A DNA stretch of 28,483 nucleotides from an uncultured Collinsella sp. (GTDB lineage Bacteria > Actinomycetota > Coriobacteriia > Coriobacteriales > Coriobacteriaceae), in assembly GCA_900551975.1 (NCBI GenBank), contig URYA01000005.1, positions 1 to 28,483 of the forward strand, in the 5' to 3' direction. Each line of letters opens with the position of its first letter. The first letter of the stretch is position 1. Of the stretch, positions 9,207-17,933 are shown piece after piece. The notes under the pieces were generated by a model that saw nothing but the letters and a program-made list of their open reading frames with translations, did no database searches and was not told where the DNA came from. Position numbers and translations under genes: made by a program.

Positions 9207-9674
9207 TTAGTCTAGGTCAATAAACTTGGTGCTTATGATCTTGCCGTCTTTTACGAGCATTCTGGCCATGGTGGGGCCTCGGGTGCCTCTGGGGTAGCTG
9301 GCGCTGCCCGGGTTGAGGACTAAGCAACGGCCCACTTGGGCTTCTTTGGTTACGTGGGTGTGGCCGTTGATGGCTACGTCTACGGATCCCACCGGAAGGT
9401 CTTCGCGGTAGTGGGCTACGGCGAATTTGAGGCCTTCGTAGGTAAAGAGTGCAAGACGGTCTACATCGGGGCCGTAGTCGCGGTAGTAATCGTTGTTGCC
9501 CAGTACAGCCCGCACGGGGGCGATGGTACATAGGTGCTCGTAGTCCATCTCTGACGTGAGGTCTCCGGCGTGGATAATCAGGTCTGCGCCCTCAAGCTCA
9601 TCCAGGAGCGCAGGCGAAAGATAGCCGTGGGTGTCCGAGATGATGTCGATGCGCTTGGCGCTTGCACTGTTCAT
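9207..9674 (-). CDS. YfcE/MJ0936-type metallophosphoesterase
   Basis: This 155-residue calcineurin-like phosphodiesterase has all metal-binding motifs: D14-x-H16 in SDTHG, GDLTS with D38, GNND (59-62), H88 in AVAHY and GHTH with H105 and H107. A conserved NPGSASYPRG follows. The family hydrolyses phosphodiesters with Mn2+ or similar metals; the physiological substrate is not known for most members. ATG at 9674 follows GGAAGGGA. A longer reading from 9728 would start inside the upstream terminator and is rejected. Length is slightly below the E. coli YfcE length, as usual for the MJ0936 subgroup. Confidence 0.92.
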   Translation of the reverse strand: MNSASAKRIDIISDTHGYLSPALLDELEGADLIIHAGDLTSEMDYEHLCTIAPVRAVLGNNDYYRDYGPDVDRLALFTYEGLKFAVAHYREDLPVGSVDVAINGHTHVTKEAQVGRCLVLNPGSASYPRGTRGPTMARMLVKDGKIISTKFIDLD

Positions 9675-9714
9675 GGGATCCCTTCCGCAAAAAAACGATT
9701 CGGCAGATACATAC

Positions 9715-9765
9715 AAAAAAGGCCCCACAACTCCGCAGACGATGGGTCTACAGGGCTGCGGGGCC
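9715..9765 (-). terminator. Terminator downstream of the first LytTR regulator
   Basis: On the minus strand the arms GGCCCCGCA (9757-9765) and TGTGGGGCC (9721-9729) enclose a loop that can itself partly pair, followed by TTTTTT (9715-9720). It lies about 6 nt after the regulator stop codon and 40 nt upstream of the phosphodiesterase start. Confidence 0.85.
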
Positions 9766-9771
9766 AGTGTG

Positions 9772-10488
9772 CTAGAGACTCAGGGCCTTCTTGAGCGGCA
9801 CGACGCGGCGGCGCGAAACCGGCACGCGTTCGTCGACGCCCGTAATGCCCAGCTGGATGGCGCCCGAGGGCACCGTCTCGACGTCCGTAACGCACGCCAA
9901 GTTGACGATATAGCGGCGGTGAACACGGAAGAAGCCAAAGTCGCAGAGCTTGGCCTCAAACTGCGCCAGCGAGGTCGTCGACAAAAAGCGATCATCGACG
10001 GTATAGATGCAGGAGTAATCGTCCTTGGCCATGATAAAGCGAATGTCATCCACGGGAATGAGCACCTTGCGGCCGCCCTTTTCCACCGGGATACGCTCGA
10101 TGGTCACCTTGCTGTCCGCAACCGGCTTGGCGCGTTGCATGACCTTCTCGATCGCGCGATCCAAGCGAGCTTCCTCGACCGGCTTCATCAGATAATCGAC
10201 GGCATCCACGTCGAATGCCTCGACCGCATGGTCACTATACGCAGTCACAAACACGATCGCCGGCGGATTTTTGAGCTTATGCAGCGCCTCGGCAAGTTGC
10301 AGGCCCGAGGCACCGGGCATCGAGATATCGAGAAACACGACATCCACGCGACTTTCCATAAGCATCTCGATGGCGGAGCGGACGCTCGACGCCTCCGTGA
10401 TCGTGCCGATCTTGCCCGTTTGCTCGAGCAGGAAGCGAAGCTCCGAGCGAGCCGGCGCCTCGTCATCCACAATCATCGCACGCAGCAT
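9772..10488 (-). CDS. LytTR-type response regulator (pair 1)
   Basis: This 238-residue regulator has a receiver domain (1-115) with the acidic pocket D8-D9, phospho-acceptor D54 (FLDISMPG) and K102 (MKP). A LytTR DNA-binding domain follows (about 128-235), ending VPVSRRRVVPLKKAL. It acts with the kinase encoded 72 nt upstream, with no terminator between them. ATG at 10488 has AAAGG at about 10 nt; the TTG at 10509 is possible but less likely. It is clearly related to the second LytTR regulator in this window (same PVSRRR ending and the same receiver core). Targets are not visible from sequence, but genes for exported or cell-surface functions are typical for this class. Confidence 0.95.
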   Translation of the reverse strand: MLRAMIVDDEAPARSELRFLLEQTGKIGTITEASSVRSAIEMLMESRVDVVFLDISMPGASGLQLAEALHKLKNPPAIVFVTAYSDHAVEAFDVDAVDYLMKPVEEARLDRAIEKVMQRAKPVADSKVTIERIPVEKGGRKVLIPVDDIRFIMAKDDYSCIYTVDDRFLSTTSLAQFEAKLCDFGFFRVHRRYIVNLACVTDVETVPSGAIQLGITGVDERVPVSRRRVVPLKKALSL

Positions 10489-10560
10489 AGGGATAAAACC
10501 TTTCGTCAACTAACTACGCCGGGCATCCGTCGCATGACGTTGAGCCCGTAGCCTTTTATT

Positions 10561-11904
10561 TTACTCTTGAATGTCGAAGATGCTCTCTGACAAATCAAGA
10601 TGAAGGAGCACTTTGGTGCCCTTGCCCGGCGCCGATTCAACACGCGTATAGGAGTGCGGCCCATAAAAGCGATGGATGCGCTCCGAAATATTGTGCATGG
10701 CCACACCGGCGCCGCCACCCTGGGGAGAGCTGGCGTCGGGACGGGCAGAGCGCTCGTCAAACAGTCTGGCGGCGGTACCCTCATCCATGCCCACGCCATT
10801 ATCGGCCACGGCAATCAAGATTGCATCCTCGCCGTCTTGGTGAACGGTCACGTCGATCCTCAGGGCGTCGTCATCGCCCATACCATGACGTACGGCGTTC
10901 TCGACAATCGGCTGGATCACGAACGCCGGCACCAGCGTATCTTCCACGTCCTCGGACACATCGAACGTCGCAAGCACGCGGTCCTCGCCAAAGCGGGCCT
11001 TCTCAAAGGTAAGGTAGCGCTTGGTCTGTGCAACCTCGCGCGAGACCGGAATAAGCGATCCCGAGTTGTCGAGCGTGGCACGATAGAACGATGAGAACTC
11101 ACGAAGCAGTTCGCGGGCCCGCAGCGGGTCGGTGCGCGTAAACGATGCAATGGTGTTCAGCGTGTTGAACAGGAAGTGCGGGTTAATCTGCGCCTGCAGC
11201 GCACGCACCTCGGCGCGCGCCGTGAGTTCCTTTTGCACCTCGAGCTCGTGGATGGCGAGCTGCGTGGACAAGATCTCGGCAAAGCCCGAGGCAAGCGCAT
11301 ACTGGGTACGGTCGACGGCGCGCGGGGTCTTGTAGTAGAACTTGAGCGTGCCGACGGTACGATCGCCCACCTTGATGGGGGCGATAATGCCGGCGGGAAC
11401 TTGGTTGTGAGAGCCGTCCGAGCCCACGACATCCACCATACGGTTGAACGACTGCACGATGCCATGTTCGATAACGTAGCGCGTGGCAAGCGTGTGGATG
11501 GGAGAATCTGGCAGTAGTTTTTCCTCAAACTCTCCCGCGCAGGCAAGCACGTTGCCCTCGTCGGTGATGGCCACCGTCATGGCGCGCGTCTCGGGCAAAA
11601 TGCGCCGGCACACCAAACGCGCCGACTCCTGCGTCAGACCGCCCTTAATGTCCTCGAGCATGGCCGAGGCCACCGAGAGCGTCTCCTCGGTGTACTGGGA
11701 GCGCACCGAATCGGGATTGAGCGTCAAAAAGATAAAGATGCACAGAAAGATGCACAGTAGCGCGCAGGCAATCACCGTGGCGATCGGCTCGATACCGGTC
11801 ACCAAGGCAAAAATAAAGTACACCAGCACGCAAATGGCGCAGGCAACGGCAATGATGCGAAAGATTGATATTGAACTATCGCGCTGGGCGCGGCGGTCGA
11901 TCAT
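10561..11904 (-). CDS. LytS-type sensor histidine kinase (pair 1)
   Basis: This 447-residue membrane sensor kinase has two predicted transmembrane helices (about 12-36 and 40-62), a GAF-like sensory region (about 75-210), then the His_kinase domain with phospho-acceptor H243 in NPHFLFNTLN and a HATPase domain (VIQPIVENAVRHG, then DNGVGM and GGGAGVAMHN). The 5TM-LYT domain of classic LytS is missing. ATG at 11904 follows GGAGGGGG and overlaps the stop codon of the glycosyltransferase gene (ATGA), so the two are translationally coupled. It is paralogous to the kinase at 16430-17815. The signal is unknown. Confidence 0.95.
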   Translation of the reverse strand: MIDRRAQRDSSISIFRIIAVACAICVLVYFIFALVTGIEPIATVIACALLCIFLCIFIFLTLNPDSVRSQYTEETLSVASAMLEDIKGGLTQESARLVCRRILPETRAMTVAITDEGNVLACAGEFEEKLLPDSPIHTLATRYVIEHGIVQSFNRMVDVVGSDGSHNQVPAGIIAPIKVGDRTVGTLKFYYKTPRAVDRTQYALASGFAEILSTQLAIHELEVQKELTARAEVRALQAQINPHFLFNTLNTIASFTRTDPLRARELLREFSSFYRATLDNSGSLIPVSREVAQTKRYLTFEKARFGEDRVLATFDVSEDVEDTLVPAFVIQPIVENAVRHGMGDDDALRIDVTVHQDGEDAILIAVADNGVGMDEGTAARLFDERSARPDASSPQGGGAGVAMHNISERIHRFYGPHSYTRVESAPGKGTKVLLHLDLSESIFDIQE

Positions 11905-13088
11905 TCGGCCCCCTCCAGGATACTGATCAGTTGTACGTCGCGCCAAAGCCCGTCCATGATCTTGGGCCAAAAGCTCTGGAAACGCAGGTAGCTTGCAGCG
12001 TTTTGGCGCGCATAGGCCTTTGCCTCACCGATACCATGGCGCCAAATGCGCAGGTAGCCCTCATGCTCGCGGGTAAACACGCTGCGGACCATAGCGGTCT
12101 TGCGCACACGGTCGTCGAGCTCGCGCGAAATCCACGGGCCCGGGTAGGGCATGAGTGATGCCGCCGTAACGGGAATGAGCTCCTTTTGATGCGCGGCGAA
12201 TGTCAACTTGGCCCGTTCGTAGTACCAACGGTATACATCCTGCATAAAGCGCGGTGAGCGCTTTTCGGACTCCGGAGGCAGATGGCGCACGGTCCACTCG
12301 TTATCGAACCACACGTCGTAGCCAAACATGCGCATGTTAAAGAGGTAATCCAAGTCCTCGCCGCGGGTGATAAACGGGTCAAAGGCCACACGCGTAAAGG
12401 CGCGGGCGTGCAGGGCCATCAGGCCGCCGCACACGTAGTTGGAGCGCGAGATGCGGGTGCCCGAGAGCGCCTTTTTCATCCAACGGTTGAACTCGATGCG
12501 CTTGGTCCACCAACGGTGGCAGATGCCCGCCTTGTCCGTGGGAGCCAGCGGCGAGCCGTCGCGATCGTAGAAATAGCCGCTCTTGACCAAGATCGGCAAG
12601 CCCTGACGCGTCTGCTGCCCCAACGCATAGGTCGCGCGCTTCATAAAGTCGGCGTCGATGACAGTCTCATCGTCATCCAAAAAGATAACCGCGTCATGCC
12701 CCAGCACAGCGGCACAGGCTAGCCCCATGTTGCGGATGGCGCCGTAGCCTCGCAGGCTCACGCACTCGCCCGAACCCTTGGGCGCGATCTGAGCAACCCG
12801 GTCTGCGATGCGCGAGGCCTGGGTGTTGGTGACAACGGTGACCTTGAGCGTGGGATGCGCGTCGACAATCTCGTGCACGCGCAGCGACACATCGGCTGTG
12901 GCAGAAACGGGACAGACCACCAAAAGGATGATGCGCGGGATGTCACGTACCTGCTCAAGCGAGGCCAGGCAGCGGTCGAGTTCGGGATTGTCGGCGTTGA
13001 GTCGCGTCGAATGGTCATAGGTGCCAGGGGCGTTTGCGCAAGCGTCATCGCCCGCCCAATACGTTGGAATCACGACCGTGGCGTTCAT
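11901..13088 (-). CDS. Family 2-type glycosyltransferase
   Basis: This 395-residue protein has a GT-A fold N-terminus: MNATVVIPTYW begins the nucleotide-binding strand, FLDDDE (137-141) is the DXD-type metal and sugar-nucleotide site, and RGEDLDY (242-248) fits the acceptor or catalytic acidic motif of GT2 enzymes. No transmembrane helices are obvious, so it is cytoplasmic. Donor and acceptor cannot be told. ATG at 13088 follows GGAGGGTAAGG. Its stop codon overlaps the start of the LytS-type kinase gene, making glycosyltransferase, kinase and regulator one operon. An attenuator-like terminator sits right before it. Confidence 0.88.
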   Translation of the reverse strand: MNATVVIPTYWAGDDACANAPGTYDHSTRLNADNPELDRCLASLEQVRDIPRIILLVVCPVSATADVSLRVHEIVDAHPTLKVTVVTNTQASRIADRVAQIAPKGSGECVSLRGYGAIRNMGLACAAVLGHDAVIFLDDDETVIDADFMKRATYALGQQTRQGLPILVKSGYFYDRDGSPLAPTDKAGICHRWWTKRIEFNRWMKKALSGTRISRSNYVCGGLMALHARAFTRVAFDPFITRGEDLDYLFNMRMFGYDVWFDNEWTVRHLPPESEKRSPRFMQDVYRWYYERAKLTFAAHQKELIPVTAASLMPYPGPWISRELDDRVRKTAMVRSVFTREHEGYLRIWRHGIGEAKAYARQNAASYLRFQSFWPKIMDGLWRDVQLISILEGAE

Positions 13089-13109
13089 GCCTTACCCTCC
13101 CTGCAACAC

Positions 13110-13144
13110 AAAAACGGGACGCCGCCAAACACAGGCGACGCCCC
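13110..13144 (-). terminator. Terminator just upstream of the glycosyltransferase gene
   Basis: On the minus strand 11-nt arms (13134-13144 and 13116-13126) pair fully if two G-U pairs are allowed, with a 7-nt loop and GTTTTTG after. It closes the MFS transporter transcript, but only 21 nt separate the U-tract from the glycosyltransferase ATG. If a promoter lies upstream at about 13165 it would act as a leader attenuator. Confidence 0.75.
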
Positions 13145-13161
13145 GCGACCTAGCTGATTCC

Positions 13162-13167
13162 ATCATA
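13162..13167 (-). promoter_or_regulatory. Possible -10 box for the glycosyltransferase operon
   Basis: TATGAT on the minus strand is a 5/6 match to the -10 consensus in the gap between the MFS gene and the terminator. No convincing -35 at 17 or 18 bp was found, so this is weak. Its start site would place the terminator hairpin inside the leader. Confidence 0.3.
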
Positions 13168-13259
13168 CCCACTTGGGCAAATCATTGCTCGCAAGTCGCA
13201 ATGTTTATTGCGGATAACCCCAAAAGAGTACCGTGGACAGGCACAATAGCCGCTCGCTC

Positions 13260-14519
13260 CTATGCGGCATGCTCTGCCGCCCGAGTCATGCGGGACAGGC
13301 GAACCAGCAGCATAAAGCCAACGACCAGCAGCACACCAATGGAAAGGACGCCCAGCGACGGGTTGCCGGTCAGCGAGGTGACGACCGACACCAGGAAGGT
13401 GCCCATAACGCTTGCATAACGACCAAAGATGTCAAAGAAGCCGTAGTACTCGTTGGACTTTTCCTTGGGGATAATGCGGCCAAAGTAGCTACGGCTAAGC
13501 GCCTGCACGCCGCCCTGGAACAGGCCGACCATAATGGCAAGCACCCAGAATTCAAAGGCGGTCTTTAGGAAGAACGCGGCGAACAGCACAATGCCCATGT
13601 AGGCGGCGACCGCCACCAGGATCATGTTGAGCGTGCCCACGCGTCCGGCGAGCTTGCCGTAGATGATGGCGGACGGAAAGGCCACGAACTGCGTAACGAG
13701 CAGCGCCAGCACCAGCTGCGTCGAATCGATGCCCAAAGCCGAGCCGTAGCTGGTAGCCATGGAAATGACCGTGTGGACGCCATCGATATAGAAGAAGAAC
13801 GCGACCATGTAGACCAGCACGGTCTTGTTGTGGGCGATCTCGCGCATGGTGTGTCCGACCTCGGAGAACACACCGCCCACGATGTGACCGATAGTGTCCT
13901 CGGGACCGCGCTCGCGACCGTACTTTTGCTTATAGGTGCGAATGAGCGGCAGGGTAAAGATGAGCCACCAGGCACCAGTGATGATAAACGACAGACGCGT
14001 TGCCAGCATGGTGGGGACGCCAAGAGCGGGGCCACCCATGATGAGCGCCAGGCAGATGACGAACGGCACGGTGGAACCGATGTAGCCCCAGGCATAGCCC
14101 GAGCTGGACACGGCGTCCATGCGCTCGTCGGTGGTAATGTCGGGCAGCATGGCGTCGTAGAACGTCATAGAAGAGTTAAGGCCGATGGTGCACAGCACGT
14201 ACACGGTCAAAAATGCCATGGCGGACATTGGGATAGCCTGCGCCAGGCAAAGCACCAGGCCCGTGAGGAAGAAGCCCAAGAAGAACTTGATCTTGTTGCC
14301 GGCGTAGTCGGCAAGCGCGCCCAGAATGGGCATGAGCATGGCGATGACCAGCGAGGCGATCGTCTGCGCATTGCCCCAAGCGACCACCAGGTCGGCCGAG
14401 GAAGCGCCGGTATTGATGGCGTTAAAGTAAATGGGCACCACCGAGGTATTGAGCAGCACGAGGGCCGAATTGCCCACATCGTACATAACCCAGTTACGCT
14501 CGAGCTTGGTGTATTTCAT
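13260..14519 (-). CDS. MFS transporter of the UMF1/Atg22-like family
   Basis: This 419-residue integral membrane protein has about 12 hydrophobic helices. It starts KLERNWVMYDVGNSAL, the signature of the UMF1 (Atg22-like) branch of the major facilitator superfamily, and carries QALSRSYFGRIIPKEKSNEYYGFFDIFGR in the second half, which is highly characteristic. Bacterial members are poorly characterised; amino-acid efflux is known for the yeast vacuolar relative only. ATG at 14519 follows AAGGGT at longer spacing. It lies between the two LytS/LytTR modules on the same strand and has its own terminator, so it is probably a separate unit. Confidence 0.9.
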   Translation of the reverse strand: MKYTKLERNWVMYDVGNSALVLLNTSVVPIYFNAINTGASSADLVVAWGNAQTIASLVIAMLMPILGALADYAGNKIKFFLGFFLTGLVLCLAQAIPMSAMAFLTVYVLCTIGLNSSMTFYDAMLPDITTDERMDAVSSSGYAWGYIGSTVPFVICLALIMGGPALGVPTMLATRLSFIITGAWWLIFTLPLIRTYKQKYGRERGPEDTIGHIVGGVFSEVGHTMREIAHNKTVLVYMVAFFFYIDGVHTVISMATSYGSALGIDSTQLVLALLVTQFVAFPSAIIYGKLAGRVGTLNMILVAVAAYMGIVLFAAFFLKTAFEFWVLAIMVGLFQGGVQALSRSYFGRIIPKEKSNEYYGFFDIFGRYASVMGTFLVSVVTSLTGNPSLGVLSIGVLLVVGFMLLVRLSRMTRAAEHAA

Positions 14520-14620
14520 GGACAGGGACCCTTCGTATTTGCCCGATATGCAGTTAATTCATCGTACCCCAATTGTCCAGAACCGCCGGTAAGGATTCGG
14601 CAAAGGGACACGCACGGGCC

Positions 14621-15565
14621 CTATTCCTCGCGGTCGAACTCCTCATCAGCATTGAGCACGCGACCGCTGTAGTTGACGTGACTGGTCACGGCGTCCATGT
14701 CGCCGGTCTCGATAAAACGTGCGACCGTGCACTCGTAATCGACCAGCGCGCGATCAAAGACCTCGGGGAAACTCTCGTTCGAGACCTCGTCGGTAAAGGG
14801 ATTCTTCCATGTCAGATGGCCCAGGTTGCCGGTGCGCTCGGGCAGCTCCGTCGTCACGCGATGGGCAAGGCCGTCGAGCAGCGAGTAGTCGTGCACCAAG
14901 CCCTCAACCAGCGAGATCGCGCGCGTCTTTGCGGAGCCGGCCGGCTCAATCGCGCGGTAAAGTCGCTGCATATTGGCAACGGCAGCACCGTACTCCCCCG
15001 CCGGAATGTCAATGCCGTACACGCGTCCGGCAACATAGCTCATCAGCACGCCGGCCACGCGATTGATGCGATCGGTGGTGACGATCTCGCCCGCCGGCGG
15101 GTAATCGTCAACCGTAGCGCCATCGCGTTTAAGCTGCAGCATCAGCACATCCAGGTCGCTCTCGATCACGGCATGGACCTGACTGCTCGAATCCTCAAGC
15201 TCTGAATCGGACTCGACAATGCCAAACTGCTGCTCATAGACAAAGGGATGGGCGTTGCGGTCGAGCACGTAATGAGACAGCAGGCCCAGCGCAAAGGCAC
15301 GACCCAAGCTGGCGTCGCGCGGCAGCAGATGCGACACGCCGTCGCGCAGGCACGCGAACTGGCGAGACATGCGCGACCGATGCATGACCTGCGCCAGCAG
15401 CGTGCAGTCGGAAACACGCGGTGTCAGAATGTGAAAGAAAAACGGGTCGGGGCCTTGGTTGCCCAAGATAAAGGCAATGCGCTCTTCATCGGACGTGATG
15501 ACGCCCTGCGGAAGACGGTCGATGCTTTCCTCGCCAAACAGATGATGGGTGATAAGCGCGGGCAT
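14621..15565 (-). CDS. Zinc-dependent phospholipase C-like protein
   Basis: This 314-residue protein fits the zinc-dependent phospholipase C fold family. H7-H8 in THHLFGEE, D40 and H45 in NQGPDPFFFH, and H98, D102 and H106 in LLSHYVLDRNAHPF form the expected helical metal site. There is no signal peptide, so it is not a secreted toxin-type phospholipase and its substrate is open. ATG at 15565 follows AAAGGA at 7 nt; a longer frame to 15595 lacks a ribosome binding site. The gene follows the second LytTR regulator after 92 nt with no clear terminator, so it may be co-transcribed with or controlled by that two-component system. Confidence 0.82.
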   Translation of the reverse strand: MPALITHHLFGEESIDRLPQGVITSDEERIAFILGNQGPDPFFFHILTPRVSDCTLLAQVMHRSRMSRQFACLRDGVSHLLPRDASLGRAFALGLLSHYVLDRNAHPFVYEQQFGIVESDSELEDSSSQVHAVIESDLDVLMLQLKRDGATVDDYPPAGEIVTTDRINRVAGVLMSYVAGRVYGIDIPAGEYGAAVANMQRLYRAIEPAGSAKTRAISLVEGLVHDYSLLDGLAHRVTTELPERTGNLGHLTWKNPFTDEVSNESFPEVFDRALVDYECTVARFIETGDMDAVTSHVNYSGRVLNADEEFDREE

Positions 15566-15657
15566 AATGATCCTTTCGATTTCATTCGATGCCACCCATT
15601 ATGCCCACCGCGCGCCCATGCCAAACCTGCGATGGTAAACGACGGCACGCAGACCGT

Positions 15658-16392
15658 CTACGCAAGCCCCAAGTGTGCTTTAACCTCGGCAGCGCGACGG
15701 CGGGACACGGGCACCGTCGAGGTTACGCGATCGAGCCTGAGCTCCATCAACCCCGTGGAGCCAATCTCAACATTGTGCACGTCTTCCAAATTGACCAGAT
15801 AGCTGCGGTGGACACGGATAAAGCCCTCGGAGGCTAGGCGCCGCTCGAGCGAGGAAATCGACTCATTGATCAGGTATGTTCCCTCGGCGCAGACGGCGTT
15901 GCAAAAATCGGCACGCGCCTCAAAGTAGCAGACATCCGCCACGGGAATGAACACCTTTTTGCCCCCGCGATCCACCGTCAGGCGCAAAGGCTGGCGCGGA
16001 GCGTGGATAACACGACGGGCACCCAAGGCTGCCTCGATCTTGTCGAGTGCCTTTGACAGGCGTGCGTCCTCGACCGGCTTGACGACATAATCGACGGCAT
16101 CGAGGTTATAGGCATCAGCCGCATACTCGGCAAATGCCGTCACAAACACCACGATCGGCGGCGTCTTTAGGTTCTGCAGCGTCTCGGCAAGCTCAATTCC
16201 CGAGCGACCGGGCATGGTAATGTCTAAAAACAGCACGTCGGGCTTGTTCGACAGAATCGACTCCACGGCTTCGGTGACATTGCCCGCCTCGGCAATCTGG
16301 CCCACACGCGTATCCTTTTCCAACAGATAGCGTAGCTCAGCCCTAATGGGAGGTTCGTCATCAACCACCAAGATGTTCCAGCCTTCGGACAT
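15658..16392 (-). CDS. LytTR-type response regulator (pair 2)
   Basis: This 244-residue regulator has a receiver domain with D11-D12, phospho-acceptor D57 (FLDITMPG) and the VVKP lysine near 104, followed by a LytTR DNA-binding domain (about 135-240) ending VPVSRRRAAEVKAHLGL. ATG at 16392 follows GAGGGGAA. It lies 37 nt downstream of its kinase gene, so the two form an operon. It is a paralogue of the regulator at 9772-10488, sharing the receiver layout, the LDAVDY...KPVE.ARL segment and the C-terminal PVSRRR motif. Its direct targets are unknown. Confidence 0.95.
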   Translation of the reverse strand: MSEGWNILVVDDEPPIRAELRYLLEKDTRVGQIAEAGNVTEAVESILSNKPDVLFLDITMPGRSGIELAETLQNLKTPPIVVFVTAFAEYAADAYNLDAVDYVVKPVEDARLSKALDKIEAALGARRVIHAPRQPLRLTVDRGGKKVFIPVADVCYFEARADFCNAVCAEGTYLINESISSLERRLASEGFIRVHRSYLVNLEDVHNVEIGSTGLMELRLDRVTSTVPVSRRRAAEVKAHLGLA

Positions 16393-16429
16393 ATGTGTTC
16401 CCCTCTTTTTCTCTCAATCCAACCGCGTG

Positions 16430-17815
16430 CTACGCCGTCAACGGCGCCGGCTCATGCGGCTCGCCGTTCAGCTCGACGATGACCTGCGTTCCCACGCCCT
16501 CCTGGGACTTCACGCGCATGCCGGAATCTTCTCCGTAAAAGAAATGGATGCGCTGAAGCACGTTGAAGAGCGCCAGGCCGCAACCTCGCTTGACGGAGCC
16601 GTCGGCGGTAATGCTCTCGGGCTCCTCTCGGCGATGTTGCTCAAACAGATGCGCGCAGACCTCTTCGCTCATACCGATGCCATCGTCCTCGACGATGATC
16701 TCCAAGCCGTCATCGGTCTCGAAAGCCCTAACACGAATAGAAAGCGGCTCGGTCTCGCGCTGCGCATGCTTGATGCAGTTTTCGAGCAGCGGCTGCAAGA
16801 TAAACGGCGGCACCAGGCTGTCGCGCACCTCAAAGTCGATGTCGACCGAAACGCGCAGACGGCCGTCGCCATACCGGGCCTGCATAAGATTGATATAGCG
16901 AGTGCCCTGTTCCACCTCGTGCTCGAGCGTGGTGAGCGTATCGGAATCAGAAAGCGTCTGACGATAGTAGTTGGAGAAGTCGATCAGCAGCGATCGCGCC
17001 TTGTCGGGCTCGGTTCGAACGAGCGACACGATCGTGCTGATGGTATTGAATAGAAAATGAGGATCGACCTGCGATTGCAAGGCGCGCAGCTCCACGCGGG
17101 CCGTAAGCTCGTCCTGGCGCTCGAGCTCAAAGCTCGCAAGCTGCGTGGAAATGAGGTCGGCAAAGCCCGAGGCAAGCGCCGTCTGGCGCATATCGATGCT
17201 GCTCAGACGGGGATAATACAGCTCGAGCGTGCCCACGCAATGCCCGCGCACGGTAAGCGGTGCGACAATACCGGCGCGCAGGCGCGGAAAGTAGCCACCC
17301 GTCTCGGTCGAGGCATCGCGCGAGAACACGCTTTGCTCACCGCTGTTGATCACGTTGAGCGTAGTCCGCAGCACCACCGGGGTGCCCGCGGGGCATTTTG
17401 CCGAGTCCTCGCCCCAGCTTGCCAACACCTGCTTGCCGTCGGTAAAGCAGATGGCAGAGGCGATAGTTTCGGACAGGATGATCTTAGAGGCGCCCAGGGC
17501 AGCTTCGGGCGTAAGGCCGCGCGACGTGTAGGCGAATATTTTTGAAGCGATGGCGAGCGTGCGGTCGGTTGCGCTCGATGTGAGGTCGTCGGGAACGACA
17601 AAGACGTACGAGAAGAAGAAGCACAGCATGACCAAGCCGGCAATGACGACAACGGCGGGAACGGGATTGGGATTATCGGTTAGATCCCAGATGAGCAGCA
17701 GGATAAGCAGCGGAACGACAATACCGAGCAAGATGGCTTGAACCACATGCTGAGCGGTACGAAAGACCTTGGTAGAGTTGTAGCTCTTGCCCAGAATCAG
17801 CCTATTGAGATCCAC
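16430..17815 (-). CDS. LytS-type sensor histidine kinase (pair 2)
   Basis: This sensor kinase of about 461 residues has two transmembrane helices (about 25-44 and 53-75), a GAF-like region (about 85-215), phospho-acceptor H253 in DPHFLFNTIS, and an ATPase domain with LQPLLENCIKH, DDGIGM and GCGLALFN. Start choice is not simple. AAGGAG directly abuts the ATG at 17821, giving no spacing, but stands 6 nt before the GTG two codons later at 17815, so GTG is chosen. ATGs at 17842 and 17884 lack ribosome binding sites, and the latter lies upstream of a terminator. It is a close paralogue of the first kinase, with a near-colinear GF-D/E-STQLA...ELTAR linker before the H-box. Confidence 0.93.
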   Translation of the reverse strand: MDLNRLILGKSYNSTKVFRTAQHVVQAILLGIVVPLLILLLIWDLTDNPNPVPAVVVIAGLVMLCFFFSYVFVVPDDLTSSATDRTLAIASKIFAYTSRGLTPEAALGASKIILSETIASAICFTDGKQVLASWGEDSAKCPAGTPVVLRTTLNVINSGEQSVFSRDASTETGGYFPRLRAGIVAPLTVRGHCVGTLELYYPRLSSIDMRQTALASGFADLISTQLASFELERQDELTARVELRALQSQVDPHFLFNTISTIVSLVRTEPDKARSLLIDFSNYYRQTLSDSDTLTTLEHEVEQGTRYINLMQARYGDGRLRVSVDIDFEVRDSLVPPFILQPLLENCIKHAQRETEPLSIRVRAFETDDGLEIIVEDDGIGMSEEVCAHLFEQHRREEPESITADGSVKRGCGLALFNVLQRIHFFYGEDSGMRVKSQEGVGTQVIVELNGEPHEPAPLTA

Positions 17816-17847
17816 CGTCATCTCCTTCTTACTGACGCACCCCATAG

Positions 17848-17874
17848 CAATAAAGAGGGCCGCAAGCGACCCTC
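17848..17874 (-). terminator. Terminator downstream of the amidohydrolase gene
   Basis: An 8-bp stem GAGGGTCG/CGGCCCTC (one G-U pair, CTTG loop, 17855-17874) is followed by TTTATTG on the minus strand. It ends the permease/amidohydrolase transcript and is about 33 nt ahead of the second kinase's start codon. Confidence 0.8.
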
Positions 17875-17933
17875 TCCATTGCATTATGCAATCAAATACT
17901 GTGTTTTACATCAAGCCATCGATGAACGGTAGC

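Noticed and set aside
14581..14620. Possible terminator after the phospholipase-like gene
   Set aside because: Only a weak, mismatched GGG...CCC stem with TTT was found, not enough to call.
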